Below, piece by piece: positions 33,859-44,272 of a DNA stretch of 64,000 bases. The notes below the pieces were generated by a model. That model was not told the origin of the DNA. It ran no database searches and saw only the letters and a list, made by a program, of their open reading frames with translations. A program made the position numbers and the translations under genes. The stretch spans positions 1 through 64,000 of the forward strand of contig NZ_JAPZDS010000009.1 in assembly GCF_029813115.1 (NCBI RefSeq). Direction: 5' to 3'. Each line of letters begins with the position of its first letter. Position 1 is the stretch's first letter. Source of the stretch: Aureimonas sp. SK2. Lineage in GTDB: Bacteria; Pseudomonadota; Alphaproteobacteria; Rhizobiales; Rhizobiaceae.

Positions 33859-34152
33859 GTTCCGTTGGCGCACCGTCTGGCACGGGAGCGTCGAGCCCGC
33901 GAATCGAGCTGCGTCGCGTCAAGCCCTTGACTTCGCGGCGGATAAGAAGAAACACGCATCGGCCGGACGCCGGTGCCGGTCCATGCCGGACCGGTCGGAT
34001 CCGCCGGTTGGAATGGGAATGAACCGACCGATCGACCCTGACCACGTTTCGGTCATGGTTAATCGATCATTCACGGCCGGCGGTTAAGGCTGGCGGAATG
34101 GCGCGCGGGAGGCGCCGCTTTCCGCGAGCCGCACCGCGCCAGATGGAGACGA
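33859..34152. promoter_or_regulatory. dnaG-rpoD intergenic region, rpoD promoter
   Basis: About 290 bases with no gene. An AT-richer patch with two ATCGATCATT-like half-repeats lies at 34053-34075, just before the start of rpoD. I see no clear -35/-10 pair. Confidence 0.4.
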
Positions 34153-36135
<1,983 letters not shown>

Positions 36136-36154
36136 CCGAAGTCGATAGACGCAC

Positions 36155-36190
36155 AAAAAAGGGCGCTCCCGAGGGAGCGCCCTTTTTCGT
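36155..36190 (+). terminator. rpoD terminator
   Basis: 9-bp arms (36161-36169 with 36174-36182), preceded by AAAAAA and followed by TTTTTCG; works for rpoD and perhaps for the convergent DoxX gene. Confidence 0.93.
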
Positions 36191-36203
36191 TGGATGGAGG
36201 GGC

Positions 36204-36644
36204 TCAGGCCGTGGCGGCGTGCGTGCGCTCGGCGGTGCGCACGGAGCGGGTGCGGCGCGACAGGAGCGCGGCCACCATCATGGCGCCGATCACGGTGACA
36301 TGCTCCGTGGCGGTATGGAAATGGCCGACGGCGTCGGGGCCGGTCATGTTCCAGAAGTCGTGGACGAGGAGGATCGTCAGGCCGGTGAAGGTGGCCAGCA
36401 TCCCCGCACCGAGCCACGCGGCGCGGTCGATAATGATGAGCGCGGAGCCGACGATCTGCACGAGAGCGACGAGGATCGCGACCAGCATGGGCGGCGAGAA
36501 GCCGAAGTAAGCCATTTCGGCCGAGGCCGCGTCGAGGTCGGCGAGCTTGGCGAGGCCGCTGCCCCAGAAGCAGAAGGTGAGGATCACCCGCGCGAAGGGC
36601 GGAAACCAGCGGGTGTCGAGAAGCTGGGCGATGGCGGACGGCAT
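36204..36644 (-). CDS. DoxX-family membrane protein
   Basis: The 146 residues have four hydrophobic segments, the DoxX pattern: FARVILTFCFWGSGLAKLAD at the N-terminus, LVAILVALVQIVGSALIII, a middle helix LATFTGLTILLVHDFW, and HVTVIGAMMVAALL. The family is linked to quinone or redox functions but most members are uncharacterised. ATG 36644 follows GGGAAA; upstream extension lies in the intergenic space. Confidence 0.88.
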   Translation of the reverse strand: MPSAIAQLLDTRWFPPFARVILTFCFWGSGLAKLADLDAASAEMAYFGFSPPMLVAILVALVQIVGSALIIIDRAAWLGAGMLATFTGLTILLVHDFWNMTGPDAVGHFHTATEHVTVIGAMMVAALLSRRTRSVRTAERTHAATA

Positions 36645-36711
36645 GATGGCGTTTCCCGTTGCGGCCGGCACCGTGCGGCCGGGTCGCAAGGAGCCATAGG
36701 CCCTGCGCGTT

Positions 36712-38250
36712 TCACGCGCATTTCCTGGCTTGCGGGTTGTGTGTCTTGAGGAGGTCGTCCTTGGGCATCGGCCGTGCGAGATGGTAGCCTTGGAACTGCG
36801 TGCAGCCCGCGGCCTTGGCGAGGAGAAGCTGCCGCTCGGTCTCGATGCCCTCGGCCACCACCGCGAGGCGCATGGCGTTGGCAAGGCTGGCCAGCGCCGA
36901 GACGAAGACGTTGTCCGTCTCGCTTTCGCCGAGGCGCGCGATGTAGCTGCGGTCGATCTTGATCGAGTCCACCGGCAGATGCCGGAGGTAGTCGAAGCCG
37001 GAGAAGCCGGTGCCGAAGTCGTCCAACGCGATGCGGATGCCCATGTCGCGCAGCGCCTGGAGGCGGCGGCAAATGTCGGGCGTCGCCTGCACGGCGGCCG
37101 ATTCGGTGAGTTCCAGCGTCAGGAGGCGGGACGGGTGGCCGGTTTCCTCCAGCACCCGCGCCACCATGGCGACGACGTCGTCGCGCCGTAGCTGGTTGGC
37201 CGAGACGTTGACGGAGATGCGCAGGCCCGGGAACGCCCGTGCGTCGGCGAGCGCCCGGCGCAGCACCCACTCGCCGAGCTGGTCGATCAGCGCCGTGCTT
37301 TCGGCGATCGGAATGAAGCGGGCGGGCGAGATGTTGCCGCGCGACGGGCTCTGCCAGCGCAGGAGCGCCTCCGCGGCCACGATCTGGCCGTCCGGCCCGG
37401 TGATGGGCTGGTAGTGGAGGTCGAGCTCGTTAAGCAGGATCGCGGCGCGCAGTTCGCGCTCGATCAACCGGCGGTGCTTGAGCTCCGCCAGCATCTCGGC
37501 GTCGAACACGGCGGTCTGGTTGCGCCCCGCGCTCTTCGCGACATACAGCGCGACGTCGGCGAACTGCATGGCTTCCGTGAGGTAGACCGTGCGCAGCGGG
37601 ATCATGACCGCGCCGAGGCTCGCCGACAGGGACAGGTGCCGTCCGCCCGCCATCACGGGCTTGTTCAGCGCGGCGCAGAAGGCGCTGCCGAAGGCGATGG
37701 CCGCCTCCTCGCCGGCACAGGGCATGACCAAGGCGAACTCGTCGCCGCCAAGTCGTCCGATCACGGCGTTCGGTGCGAGCCCTACAAGGGTTTGCGCGAG
37801 ATGGGACAGGGCGAAGTCGCCCGCCCGATGGCCGAAGCTGTCGTTCAGGGTCTTCAGGTTGTCCATGTCGATCGCGAAGAAGGCGAGGGGGGCGCCCGCG
37901 CTGCGGTTCTTCACGATCTCGCCCGCCGCCTCCAGAAAGGCGCGGCGCGTCAGGACGCCGGTGATCTCGTCCATCACGTGGCGCTGGACGAGGGCTTCCT
38001 GGTCGGCGTGGAGATCGGCGAGTTCGCGGCGTAGCGTGTCCGCCCTGCCGCGAAGACCGAGGGTCTGGCCGTAGGAGAGCGCAAGCGCGGCCAGGACGAC
38101 CGGCACGAGGGTTGGCTTCAGCGACAGGCACCCGACGAGAAGGGCAATCCAGACGAACGCGACGGGAGCCGCGCCGCGGCCGGAGCCGAGCGCAAGGCCC
38201 ATTCGAGCGTTCCAGAACGACGTGATCCGACCCATGCAGAGCTTCACCAA
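36712..38250 (-). CDS. GGDEF-EAL bifunctional cyclic-di-GMP protein
   Basis: Two N-terminal hydrophobic segments (about 27-62) anchor the 512-residue protein in the membrane. A GGDEF domain follows with an intact GGDEF active site (168-172) and AIDMDNLKTLNDSFGHRAGD before it. The EAL domain has AAEALLRW (EAL at 294-296), then DDFGTGFSGFDYL and KIDRSYIA. All key residues for both synthesis and hydrolysis of c-di-GMP are present, so either activity is possible. No sensory domain is seen. Confidence 0.95.
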   Translation of the reverse strand: MVKLCMGRITSFWNARMGLALGSGRGAAPVAFVWIALLVGCLSLKPTLVPVVLAALALSYGQTLGLRGRADTLRRELADLHADQEALVQRHVMDEITGVLTRRAFLEAAGEIVKNRSAGAPLAFFAIDMDNLKTLNDSFGHRAGDFALSHLAQTLVGLAPNAVIGRLGGDEFALVMPCAGEEAAIAFGSAFCAALNKPVMAGGRHLSLSASLGAVMIPLRTVYLTEAMQFADVALYVAKSAGRNQTAVFDAEMLAELKHRRLIERELRAAILLNELDLHYQPITGPDGQIVAAEALLRWQSPSRGNISPARFIPIAESTALIDQLGEWVLRRALADARAFPGLRISVNVSANQLRRDDVVAMVARVLEETGHPSRLLTLELTESAAVQATPDICRRLQALRDMGIRIALDDFGTGFSGFDYLRHLPVDSIKIDRSYIARLGESETDNVFVSALASLANAMRLAVVAEGIETERQLLLAKAAGCTQFQGYHLARPMPKDDLLKTHNPQARKCA

Positions 38251-38423
38251 TGGAATCGGCGGCAGACTACAGGCGTTTGGTGAACGCCTTTCGACGGACC
38301 AGGCTCATCTTCCCTTAGGATGAACGAGGGATGAACGGGGCGAACGGGCGCAGTTCAGATGGGCGGGCCTATCCCTTGTCCCACGACGCGCCACCGGCGC
38401 GGGCCATTTACGGGAGACATCCG

Positions 38424-38816
38424 ATGCTGTCCTGCCTTCTGCGTTCCACGCTTGTCGCAGCCACGCTGCTCGGCTCGCTCGGCGCCGCTTCGGCCGCCCC
38501 GCGCGAGGCGGCCGGCGCCGTGACCCTCGTCGACCATCGCGGCGAGCGCCACGATCGCTGGGACCGCCACGACCGGCGAGACCGCTGGGAGCACCGCGGT
38601 CCGCATCGCGGCGACCGCTGGCATCGCGAGGCGCGCCGTGGGCCGGGCTGCGCTCCGGGCCTCGCCCTGCGCAAGGCGCGCGATCTCGGCGTCCGCAGTG
38701 CCGACATCGTGCGCGTCGGCCGCAATTCGGTGGTCGTCGCCGGCTTCAAGCGCGGCTACCCGACCTTGCTCCGCTTCGCCCAGGAGCGCGGCTGCCCGGT
38801 GATCGGCTACCGCTGA
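38424..38816 (+). CDS. Small secreted His/Arg-rich protein
   Basis: A signal peptide (LVAATLLGSLGAASA) leads 130 residues. The first half of the mature part is a run of D-R-W, H-D-R and H-R-G repeats. The second half is ordered (CAPGLALRKARDLGVRSADIVRVG, then VVVAGFKRGYPTLLRFAQERGCPVIGYR) with two cysteines. This C-terminal pattern recurs in small rhizobial secreted proteins of unknown function. GGGAGA precedes ATG 38424. Confidence 0.85.
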   Translation: MLSCLLRSTLVAATLLGSLGAASAAPREAAGAVTLVDHRGERHDRWDRHDRRDRWEHRGPHRGDRWHREARRGPGCAPGLALRKARDLGVRSADIVRVGRNSVVVAGFKRGYPTLLRFAQERGCPVIGYR

Positions 38817-38843
38817 CGGGCGTGCGATCGCGGCATCAAAAGA

Positions 38844-38875
38844 GGGGGCGGCCCGTTGGCCGCCCCCTTTTTCGT
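38844..38875 (+). terminator. Terminator between the small secreted protein and SIMPL genes
   Basis: 10-bp perfect arms (38844-38853 with 38858-38867) and TTTTTCG. Confidence 0.92.
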
Positions 38876-38877
38876 TT

Positions 38878-39627
38878 TCAGGGCTGGAGTTCGTAGACGA
38901 TCCGCACGTCGCTCGTGACCATGCTCTCGCCGACCTCCACCGGCACCTTCGATGCGCTTGCGGGCGCGGCCATGCGCAGCTCGCCGAAGGGCATGGGCGG
39001 CGGCGGGGGGAAGGCCGAGCCCGCCACGTCCTCGATCGTCACGACGCGCCCGAGCTTCAGGCCGGCCGCTTCCGCGAGCGTCTCGGCGCTGGCCCGCGCC
39101 TCGCGCACGGCCTCGCGCCGCGCCTCGTTGCGCAGGCCCGAATCGTCCTCGATCTGGAAGGCGATCGAGCCGCCCTCGTTGACGCCGAGCTGCACGGCCT
39201 TGTCGAGGAGTTCGCCGAGCCGTGCGAGATCGCGGACCTTGACCGACAAGGTGTTGCGCACCTCGTAGCCGGTCACGACCGGCGGGGCCTGCGTGCCGTC
39301 GCTCCGGTTCTCGTAGCGGTACTGCGGGGCGATCTGGAAGCCCGACGTCTGCAGGTCTCGCGCCTCGACGCCGAAGCCGGACATCGCGCCGCGCACGGCC
39401 TCCATCGCGTCGTTGGCCTGCGCCAGAGCCTCGGCGGCCGTCGGCGCCGAGCGCATCACGGTGAGCTGCGTCACCGCGAGGTCGGGCGTCCCGCTGGCGT
39501 GGCCCTCGCCCGTGACGCTGATGCGGGCGGGCGCGGGGGGCGCGGCCGGCGGCTCGCCTTGAGCGAAGGCGCGGCCGGACAGGGCGAGGCCGAAGGCGAG
39601 CGGGGCGAGAAGGCGGACTGCGGACAA
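38878..39627 (-). CDS. SIMPL-domain periplasmic protein
   Basis: A signal peptide (LAPLAFGLALSGRAFAQ) precedes a DUF541/SIMPL domain: ISVTGEGHASGTPDLAVTQL, then QTSGFQIAPQYRYENR and TGYEVRNTLSVKVRDL. ESEMV-type C-terminal residues (GESMVTSDVRIVYEL) end the protein. The 249 residues match the YggE/BP26 family. Brucella BP26 is a periplasmic antigen of this family that forms ring-like oligomers. The exact role, perhaps oxidative-stress defence, is uncertain. Confidence 0.93.
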   Translation of the reverse strand: MSAVRLLAPLAFGLALSGRAFAQGEPPAAPPAPARISVTGEGHASGTPDLAVTQLTVMRSAPTAAEALAQANDAMEAVRGAMSGFGVEARDLQTSGFQIAPQYRYENRSDGTQAPPVVTGYEVRNTLSVKVRDLARLGELLDKAVQLGVNEGGSIAFQIEDDSGLRNEARREAVREARASAETLAEAAGLKLGRVVTIEDVAGSAFPPPPPMPFGELRMAAPASASKVPVEVGESMVTSDVRIVYELQP

Positions 39628-39706
39628 GGGCCGATTCTCCTGATTGAGGATTCGATGCCCCGCGTCTGTCGCCGACGAATGCGGCGAAACGCCAGCGGCC
39701 GCCCCC

Positions 39707-40210
39707 TCAACGCTCGGCCATCAGGCTCCGAAGCTCGGTCGCGCCGTCGTTGGCGGCGCAGAGATTGAGGAGATTGGCGTGGCGAAAGCGCGGATTGCCT
39801 GTGACCTCGCGGCCGACCCAGTCCGGCACGGCGAAGGGCTGGTCGGGATGGTCGAGCTCGACCTCGGCCCAGACGAGGCCGGCGAGCGGCCCCTTGAAGA
39901 CGTCGACCTCCCAGGTTCGACCCTCGTGCGGGACGATGTGCCGATCCTTCTCGATGATCTGGCCGGTGCAGACGTCGGTCATCAGGCGCTCGGCGTCACA
40001 CAGGGGGATCTCGTATTCGAACTCGGGGCGCGAGATGCCGGAACGTGCGCCCTTCACAGTCAGCCAGGCCCGTTCGCCGTCCTGGCGCACGCGCACCTTG
40101 CCATTGGCGCCCTGGCTGACGAGGCCGTCGCGAAAGGAGCGGACGCGCACCGTCCGCTCGCGCCAGGCATTGCCGATCACGAGAAACTTGCGCTCGATTT
40201 CGAGATGCAT
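39707..40210 (-). CDS. CYTH-domain protein
   Basis: The 167 residues start MHLEIERKFLV with the E-x-E-x-K signature of the CYTH triphosphate tunnel fold. Charged strands follow: KVRVRQDGERAWLTVKG, RPEFEYEIPL, EVDVFKGPLAGLVWAEVEL. Such bacterial proteins hydrolyse inorganic triphosphate or nucleoside triphosphates, or bind polyphosphate. The start at 40210 is set by the signature; the frame is open further upstream but not homologous. Confidence 0.92.
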   Translation of the reverse strand: MHLEIERKFLVIGNAWRERTVRVRSFRDGLVSQGANGKVRVRQDGERAWLTVKGARSGISRPEFEYEIPLCDAERLMTDVCTGQIIEKDRHIVPHEGRTWEVDVFKGPLAGLVWAEVELDHPDQPFAVPDWVGREVTGNPRFRHANLLNLCAANDGATELRSLMAER

Positions 40211-40591
40211 GCGGTTCCTTCGTGCGCTTCGGACCGCCTCGCGATCCTCGGCCTCCCTGGAGACAGTCCAAGGTCCCCTGTCGTCTCGCGGCTCCTTGTC
40301 ATCAACCGCGCGGGAAGGCAATTCCTTAGAGGCGACGGCGTTCCCGTTTCTCCACCCCGCGATCCTGCCGCACCGCGCCGGAGGACATCGCGCATCCGGT
40401 TTCGGGGAAGGGCCGTGAGCCTGGGTTCCGGGCCTCGAGCCCGAGAGCGAGCGATCCCCGCAATTCACAGGCTCGTCGCACCATCGGTCCGATCCACCGG
40501 CTCTGGACAGGCGGGCGGTCCGGAGGGCATCACAAGCCGATCGGTAGTCCTGCCTGACGATCGACGGGCAGACCGGACGGAGGGAAGACGG
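40211..40591. other. Divergent promoter region, no supported gene
   Basis: About 380 bases between the CYTH gene and the phospholipid cassette. Open frames cross it on both strands but show no family-like sequence; a GGAGGGAAG ribosome site lies at its right end. Confidence 0.4.
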
Positions 40592-41212
40592 TTGGCGGAT
40601 CGACGACCCCTTGCATCGCGCGACACCGGCTGGGCGCGCCGGATCGCGCAGGGCCTGTCGCGCAGCGGTATGACGCCGAACGCGATCTCGGCGGCGGGTA
40701 TTCCCTTCGCGGCGCTCGGCGGCCTCGCCTTCGCCTTCGCGCCCGAGCGGCCCCTCCTGTTCCTGGCGGGCGCGCTCCTCGTGCAGCTTCGGCTCCTGTG
40801 CAATCTCTTCGACGGGATGGTCGCGGTGGAAGGCGGCCGGGGCGGGCCGACGGGCGTCCTGTTCAACGAGATCCCCGACCGGTTCGAGGACAGTTTCATC
40901 CTGATCGGCTTCGGATACGCTTCGGGCTTTCCCGAGCTCGGCTTCGCGGCGGCGCTCCTGGCGGTGCTGACCGCCTATCTCAGGGTTATGGGCGCCTCGC
41001 TCGGGCTCGGTCAGGACTTCTCCGGACCCATGGCCAAGCCCCAGCGTATGGCGGCGGTGACGATCGGGGCCGTCCTCGCCTTCGCCGAAGCGCTCGCATT
41101 CGGCACGCTCCGGGTGCCGGTCGTGGTGCTCGCCGTCGTCGTGCTCGGCACGGCCTGGACGGCGGGAGCGCGCATCGCGCGCATGGCGGCGCGGCTGCGG
41201 GAGAGCGCATGA
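40592..41212 (+). CDS. CDP-alcohol phosphatidyltransferase family protein
   Basis: Membrane enzyme family that joins a CDP-activated lipid to an alcohol. TTG 40592 has a strong GGAGGGAAG site and gives 206 residues with about five hydrophobic helices. The family box D-G-x2-A-R-x8-G-x3-D-x3-D is present in register but altered: FDGMVAVEGG replaces the Arg by Val, and GVLFNEIPDRFED replaces the second Asp by Asn. This altered box is probably a subfamily trait with a different alcohol or activity. It overlaps the acyltransferase start by ATGA coupling. Confidence 0.82.
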   Translation: MADRRPLASRDTGWARRIAQGLSRSGMTPNAISAAGIPFAALGGLAFAFAPERPLLFLAGALLVQLRLLCNLFDGMVAVEGGRGGPTGVLFNEIPDRFEDSFILIGFGYASGFPELGFAAALLAVLTAYLRVMGASLGLGQDFSGPMAKPQRMAAVTIGAVLAFAEALAFGTLRVPVVVLAVVVLGTAWTAGARIARMAARLRESA

Positions 41213-41805
41213 TCGACCATCTTCTCGTCGGCTTGACGCGCTTCCTCGTCGGCGGGCGGCCGGAATGGCGGGGCACGCAGCCCGCCACCCGCCAGCGCAT
41301 CTACTTCGCCAACCACGGCAGCCATCTCGACACGATCCTGATCTGGGCGGCGCTGCCGAAACCATTGCGGGCCACGACCCATCCCGTCGCCGCCGCCGAC
41401 TATTGGGGGCGCGGCGCCCTGCGGCGGCAGATCGCGATCGGCCTTCTCAACTCCGTGCTGGTCGACCGGTCCGGGACCGCCGACAAGGTGAGCCTGATGG
41501 CGCCGCTGGAGGCGGAACTCGCGCGCGGCCATTCGCTGGTGATCTTTCCCGAAGGCACGCGCGGCGAGAGCGCCCTGCCGGGGCCGTTCAAGTCCGGCCT
41601 CTACTGGCTCGCGCGAGCGCACCCACGGGCGGAACTCGTGCCGGTCTATCTCGGCAATCTCAGCCGAGCCTTTCCGCGCGGCGCCTTCCTGCCGGTGCCG
41701 ATCTCCTGCCACGTCCGCTTCGGCGCGCCGATCCGGCTGGAGGAGGGCGAGGCGAAGGAGAGCTTTCTCGAGCGCGCCCGCGTCGCCGTGACCGATCTCG
41801 CATGA
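41209..41805 (+). CDS. Lysophospholipid acyltransferase (PlsC-like)
   Basis: Adds an acyl group to lysophosphatidate or a related lysolipid. The 198 residues show the four PlsC blocks: FANHGSHLDT (NHx4D motif near 34-40), VLVDRSG, VIFPEGTRGES (FPEGTR near 108) and LVPVYLGNL. ATG 41209 overlaps the stop of the gene before (ATGA), and cdsA-like gene follows after 7 bases. The three genes are certainly one operon. Confidence 0.93.
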   Translation: MIDHLLVGLTRFLVGGRPEWRGTQPATRQRIYFANHGSHLDTILIWAALPKPLRATTHPVAAADYWGRGALRRQIAIGLLNSVLVDRSGTADKVSLMAPLEAELARGHSLVIFPEGTRGESALPGPFKSGLYWLARAHPRAELVPVYLGNLSRAFPRGAFLPVPISCHVRFGAPIRLEEGEAKESFLERARVAVTDLA

Positions 41806-41812
41806 GGCCGTG

Positions 41813-42751
41813 ATGGATCCGCAACTTCTCACGCTCTTCGCCGGGCTCGTCGTCGTTCTCGGGGTTGCCTCGGCGGTCGGACACGTCCTGCGCCGCCGCG
41901 TTCGCTCGCCCGAGGCCCACGCTACCGTCGAAAACCTCAACGCGCGTATCCGCGCCTGGTGGCTGATGGTGGCGATCTTCGCGCTCGCCTTCACCTTCGG
42001 ACCGGCGGTGACGCTGATCCTCTTCGCGCTGACGTCGTTCTACTGCCTGCGCGAGTTCATCTCGCTCACCCCCACCCGCGCGGCCGACCACAGGGCGCTC
42101 GCCTTCGCCTTTTACGTCTTCCTGCCGCTGCAATACGGGCTGATCTGGGTGGACTGGCAGTCGCTCTTCTCGATCGCCATCCCCGTCTACGCCTTTCTGC
42201 TCCTCCCCGTTCTGGCGGTGCTCCGGCACGAGACGGACGAATTCCTCGGTCGCACCGCTCGCGTGCAATGGGCGCTGATGCTCACCGTCTACTGCATCAG
42301 CCACGCGCCGGCGCTCCTGATCCTCGACATTCCCGGCTTCAAGGGCCGCAACGTCCTGCTCCTGTTCTTCTTGGTGACGGTGGTCCAGGCGAGCGACGTC
42401 CTGCAATACGTCTTCGGCAAGCTGTTCGGGCGGCGCAAGATCGCGCCGGTGGTCAGCCCCAACAAGACTTGGGAAGGGTTCCTCGGCGGCGGCGCGTCGG
42501 CGGTGCTGCTCGGCGCGGCCCTGTCCTTCGCCACGCCCTTCACGCCGCTCCAGGCGGCCGGCATGGCGGCGGCCATCGTCCTCGCCGGCTTCTGCGGCGG
42601 TCTGGTGCTCTCAGCGGTCAAGCGCTCGATGGGCGCCAAGGACTGGGGCACCATGATCTCGGGCCATGGCGGGGCGCTGGACCGGATGGATTCCGTGTCC
42701 TACGCCGCGCCGCTCTTCTTCCACCTGACGAACTACTACTTCGCCACGTGA
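41813..42751 (+). CDS. Phosphatidate cytidylyltransferase (CdsA-like)
   Basis: Makes CDP-diacylglycerol from phosphatidate and CTP. The 312 residues are highly hydrophobic with about eight helices and carry the family C-terminal signature (SPNKTWEGFLGG, then LVLSAVKRSMGAKDWGTMISGHGGALDRMDS). It is third in the cassette with acyltransferase and phosphatidyltransferase. It is not in the usual cdsA context (uppS/dxr/bamA), so it is probably a second, specialised copy. GTG 41810 is an alternative start. Confidence 0.92.
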   Translation: MDPQLLTLFAGLVVVLGVASAVGHVLRRRVRSPEAHATVENLNARIRAWWLMVAIFALAFTFGPAVTLILFALTSFYCLREFISLTPTRAADHRALAFAFYVFLPLQYGLIWVDWQSLFSIAIPVYAFLLLPVLAVLRHETDEFLGRTARVQWALMLTVYCISHAPALLILDIPGFKGRNVLLLFFLVTVVQASDVLQYVFGKLFGRRKIAPVVSPNKTWEGFLGGGASAVLLGAALSFATPFTPLQAAGMAAAIVLAGFCGGLVLSAVKRSMGAKDWGTMISGHGGALDRMDSVSYAAPLFFHLTNYYFAT

Positions 42752-42755
42752 CCCC

Positions 42756-44183
42756 TCACGCGCCCCATCCGACGACGCCCTTGATCTCGAGGAACTCGTC
42801 GAGGCCGAACTCGGCATATTCGCGCCCGTTGCCGGACTGCTTGTAGCCGCCGAAGGGGGCGCCGGCGTCCCAGGCGGGGTAGTTGAGGTAGACGTTGCCC
42901 GAGCGCATCCGCCGCGCCACGGAGCGGGCGCGTTCCGGATCGGCCGACTGGACATAGGAGGCAAGGCCGTAGACCGTGTCGTTGGCGAGCTCCACCGCCT
43001 CGTCCTCGCTCCCGTAGGAGAGGATCGACAGGACCGGGCCGAAGATCTCCTCGCGGGCGATTGTCATGTCGGGCGTGACGTCGGCGAACACGGTCGGGCG
43101 AACGAAGTAGCCGCGGTTGAGCCCGTCCGGGCGGCCGGGGCCGCCGGCGACGAGGCGCGCGCCCTCGCGGATGCCGGTCTCGATCAGCCCTTGGATCTTG
43201 TCGTACTGCGCCTGGCTGACCACGGGTCCGAGCTGCGTCGCCGGGGCGTCGGCCGGGCCGACCTTGAAGGCGCCGGCGGCGCGCGCGGCGATATCGGCCG
43301 CCTCGTCGTGGCGGTCGGCCGGCACGAACATGCGTGTCGGCGCGTTGCAGCTCTGGCCCGAATTGCCGAAGCAGCCCTGGACGCCCCTCGTCACCGCCGT
43401 CTCCAGATCGACGTCGGGCAGGAGGATGTTGGCGGACTTGCCGCCGAGTTCCTGGTGGACGCGCTTGATCGTGTCGGCGGCCGACTTGGCGACAGCCACG
43501 CCGGCGCGGGTCGAGCCGGTAAAGGACATCATGTCGATGCCGGGATGGCGCGACATGGCGTCGCCCACCGTCGGCCCGTCGCCGTTGACGAGGTTGAAAA
43601 CGCCCTTCGGCAAGCCCGCCTCGTCGCAGATTTCGGCGAAGAGCAGGCCGCTCATCGGCGCGATCTCGGAGGGCTTCAGCACCATGGTGCAGCCGGCGGC
43701 GAGCGCGGGCGCCACCTTGCACATGATCTGGTTCATCGGCCAGTTCCACGGCGTGATCATGCCGACGACGCCGATGGGCTCGCGCGCGATCAGCGTCGTG
43801 CCGCGCATCTCCTCGAAGACGTGGGTCTCCAGCGTCTCGATCATCTTGGAAAGGTGCGCCGTGCCGATGCCAGCCTGGGACGCGAGAGCGAAGGGCAGGG
43901 GCGCGCCCATCTCGCGGCTGATCGCCTCGGCCATCTCCGGCAGGCGCGCCTTGTAGGCGGCGAGGAGCCGGCGCATCAGGGCGAGGCGCTCCTCGCGGGA
44001 CGTCTGCGAATAGGTGTCGAAGGCGCGGCGGGCGGCGGCCACGGCCCGATCGACGTCGGCGGGCGTGCCCAGCGCGATCTCGGCAAAGGCCTCCTCGGTG
44101 GACGGGTCGATCACGGGAAGCCGTGTGCCTCCGGCCGGGTCCACCCAGGCGCCGTCGATGTAGAACTGCAGGGCGTGGGTCAT
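42756..44183 (-). CDS. NAD(P)-dependent aldehyde dehydrogenase
   Basis: Oxidises an aldehyde to the acid. The 475 residues contain the family motifs: GMITPWNWPMNQI near 143, SFTGSTRAGVAVAKSA (nucleotide binding), ELGGKSANILL with the general-base Glu, and the catalytic cysteine in FGNSGQSCNAPTRM. GPVLSILSYGSEDEAV is the C-terminal block. It lies downstream of the sugar ABC genes but behind a terminator, so it may have its own promoter. The substrate could be a catabolic aldehyde from the neighbouring operon; this is a guess. Confidence 0.93.
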   Translation of the reverse strand: MTHALQFYIDGAWVDPAGGTRLPVIDPSTEEAFAEIALGTPADVDRAVAAARRAFDTYSQTSREERLALMRRLLAAYKARLPEMAEAISREMGAPLPFALASQAGIGTAHLSKMIETLETHVFEEMRGTTLIAREPIGVVGMITPWNWPMNQIMCKVAPALAAGCTMVLKPSEIAPMSGLLFAEICDEAGLPKGVFNLVNGDGPTVGDAMSRHPGIDMMSFTGSTRAGVAVAKSAADTIKRVHQELGGKSANILLPDVDLETAVTRGVQGCFGNSGQSCNAPTRMFVPADRHDEAADIAARAAGAFKVGPADAPATQLGPVVSQAQYDKIQGLIETGIREGARLVAGGPGRPDGLNRGYFVRPTVFADVTPDMTIAREEIFGPVLSILSYGSEDEAVELANDTVYGLASYVQSADPERARSVARRMRSGNVYLNYPAWDAGAPFGGYKQSGNGREYAEFGLDEFLEIKGVVGWGA

Positions 44184-44222
44184 GCATGAGTCTCCCGGTC
44201 GCGTCGCCCGAGACTTGGCGCA

Positions 44223-44251
44223 GAAAAGCCCGGCGGTCCAGCCGCCGGGCC
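44223..44251 (-). terminator. Terminator after the sugar ABC permease gene
   Basis: 9-bp perfect arms GCCCGGCGG and CCGCCGGGC (44228-44236 with 44242-44250) followed on the minus strand by TTTTCTG. It separates the ABC operon from the aldehyde dehydrogenase gene. Confidence 0.85.
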
Positions 44252-44272
44252 TTTCACAGACCGGGGAGCGGC

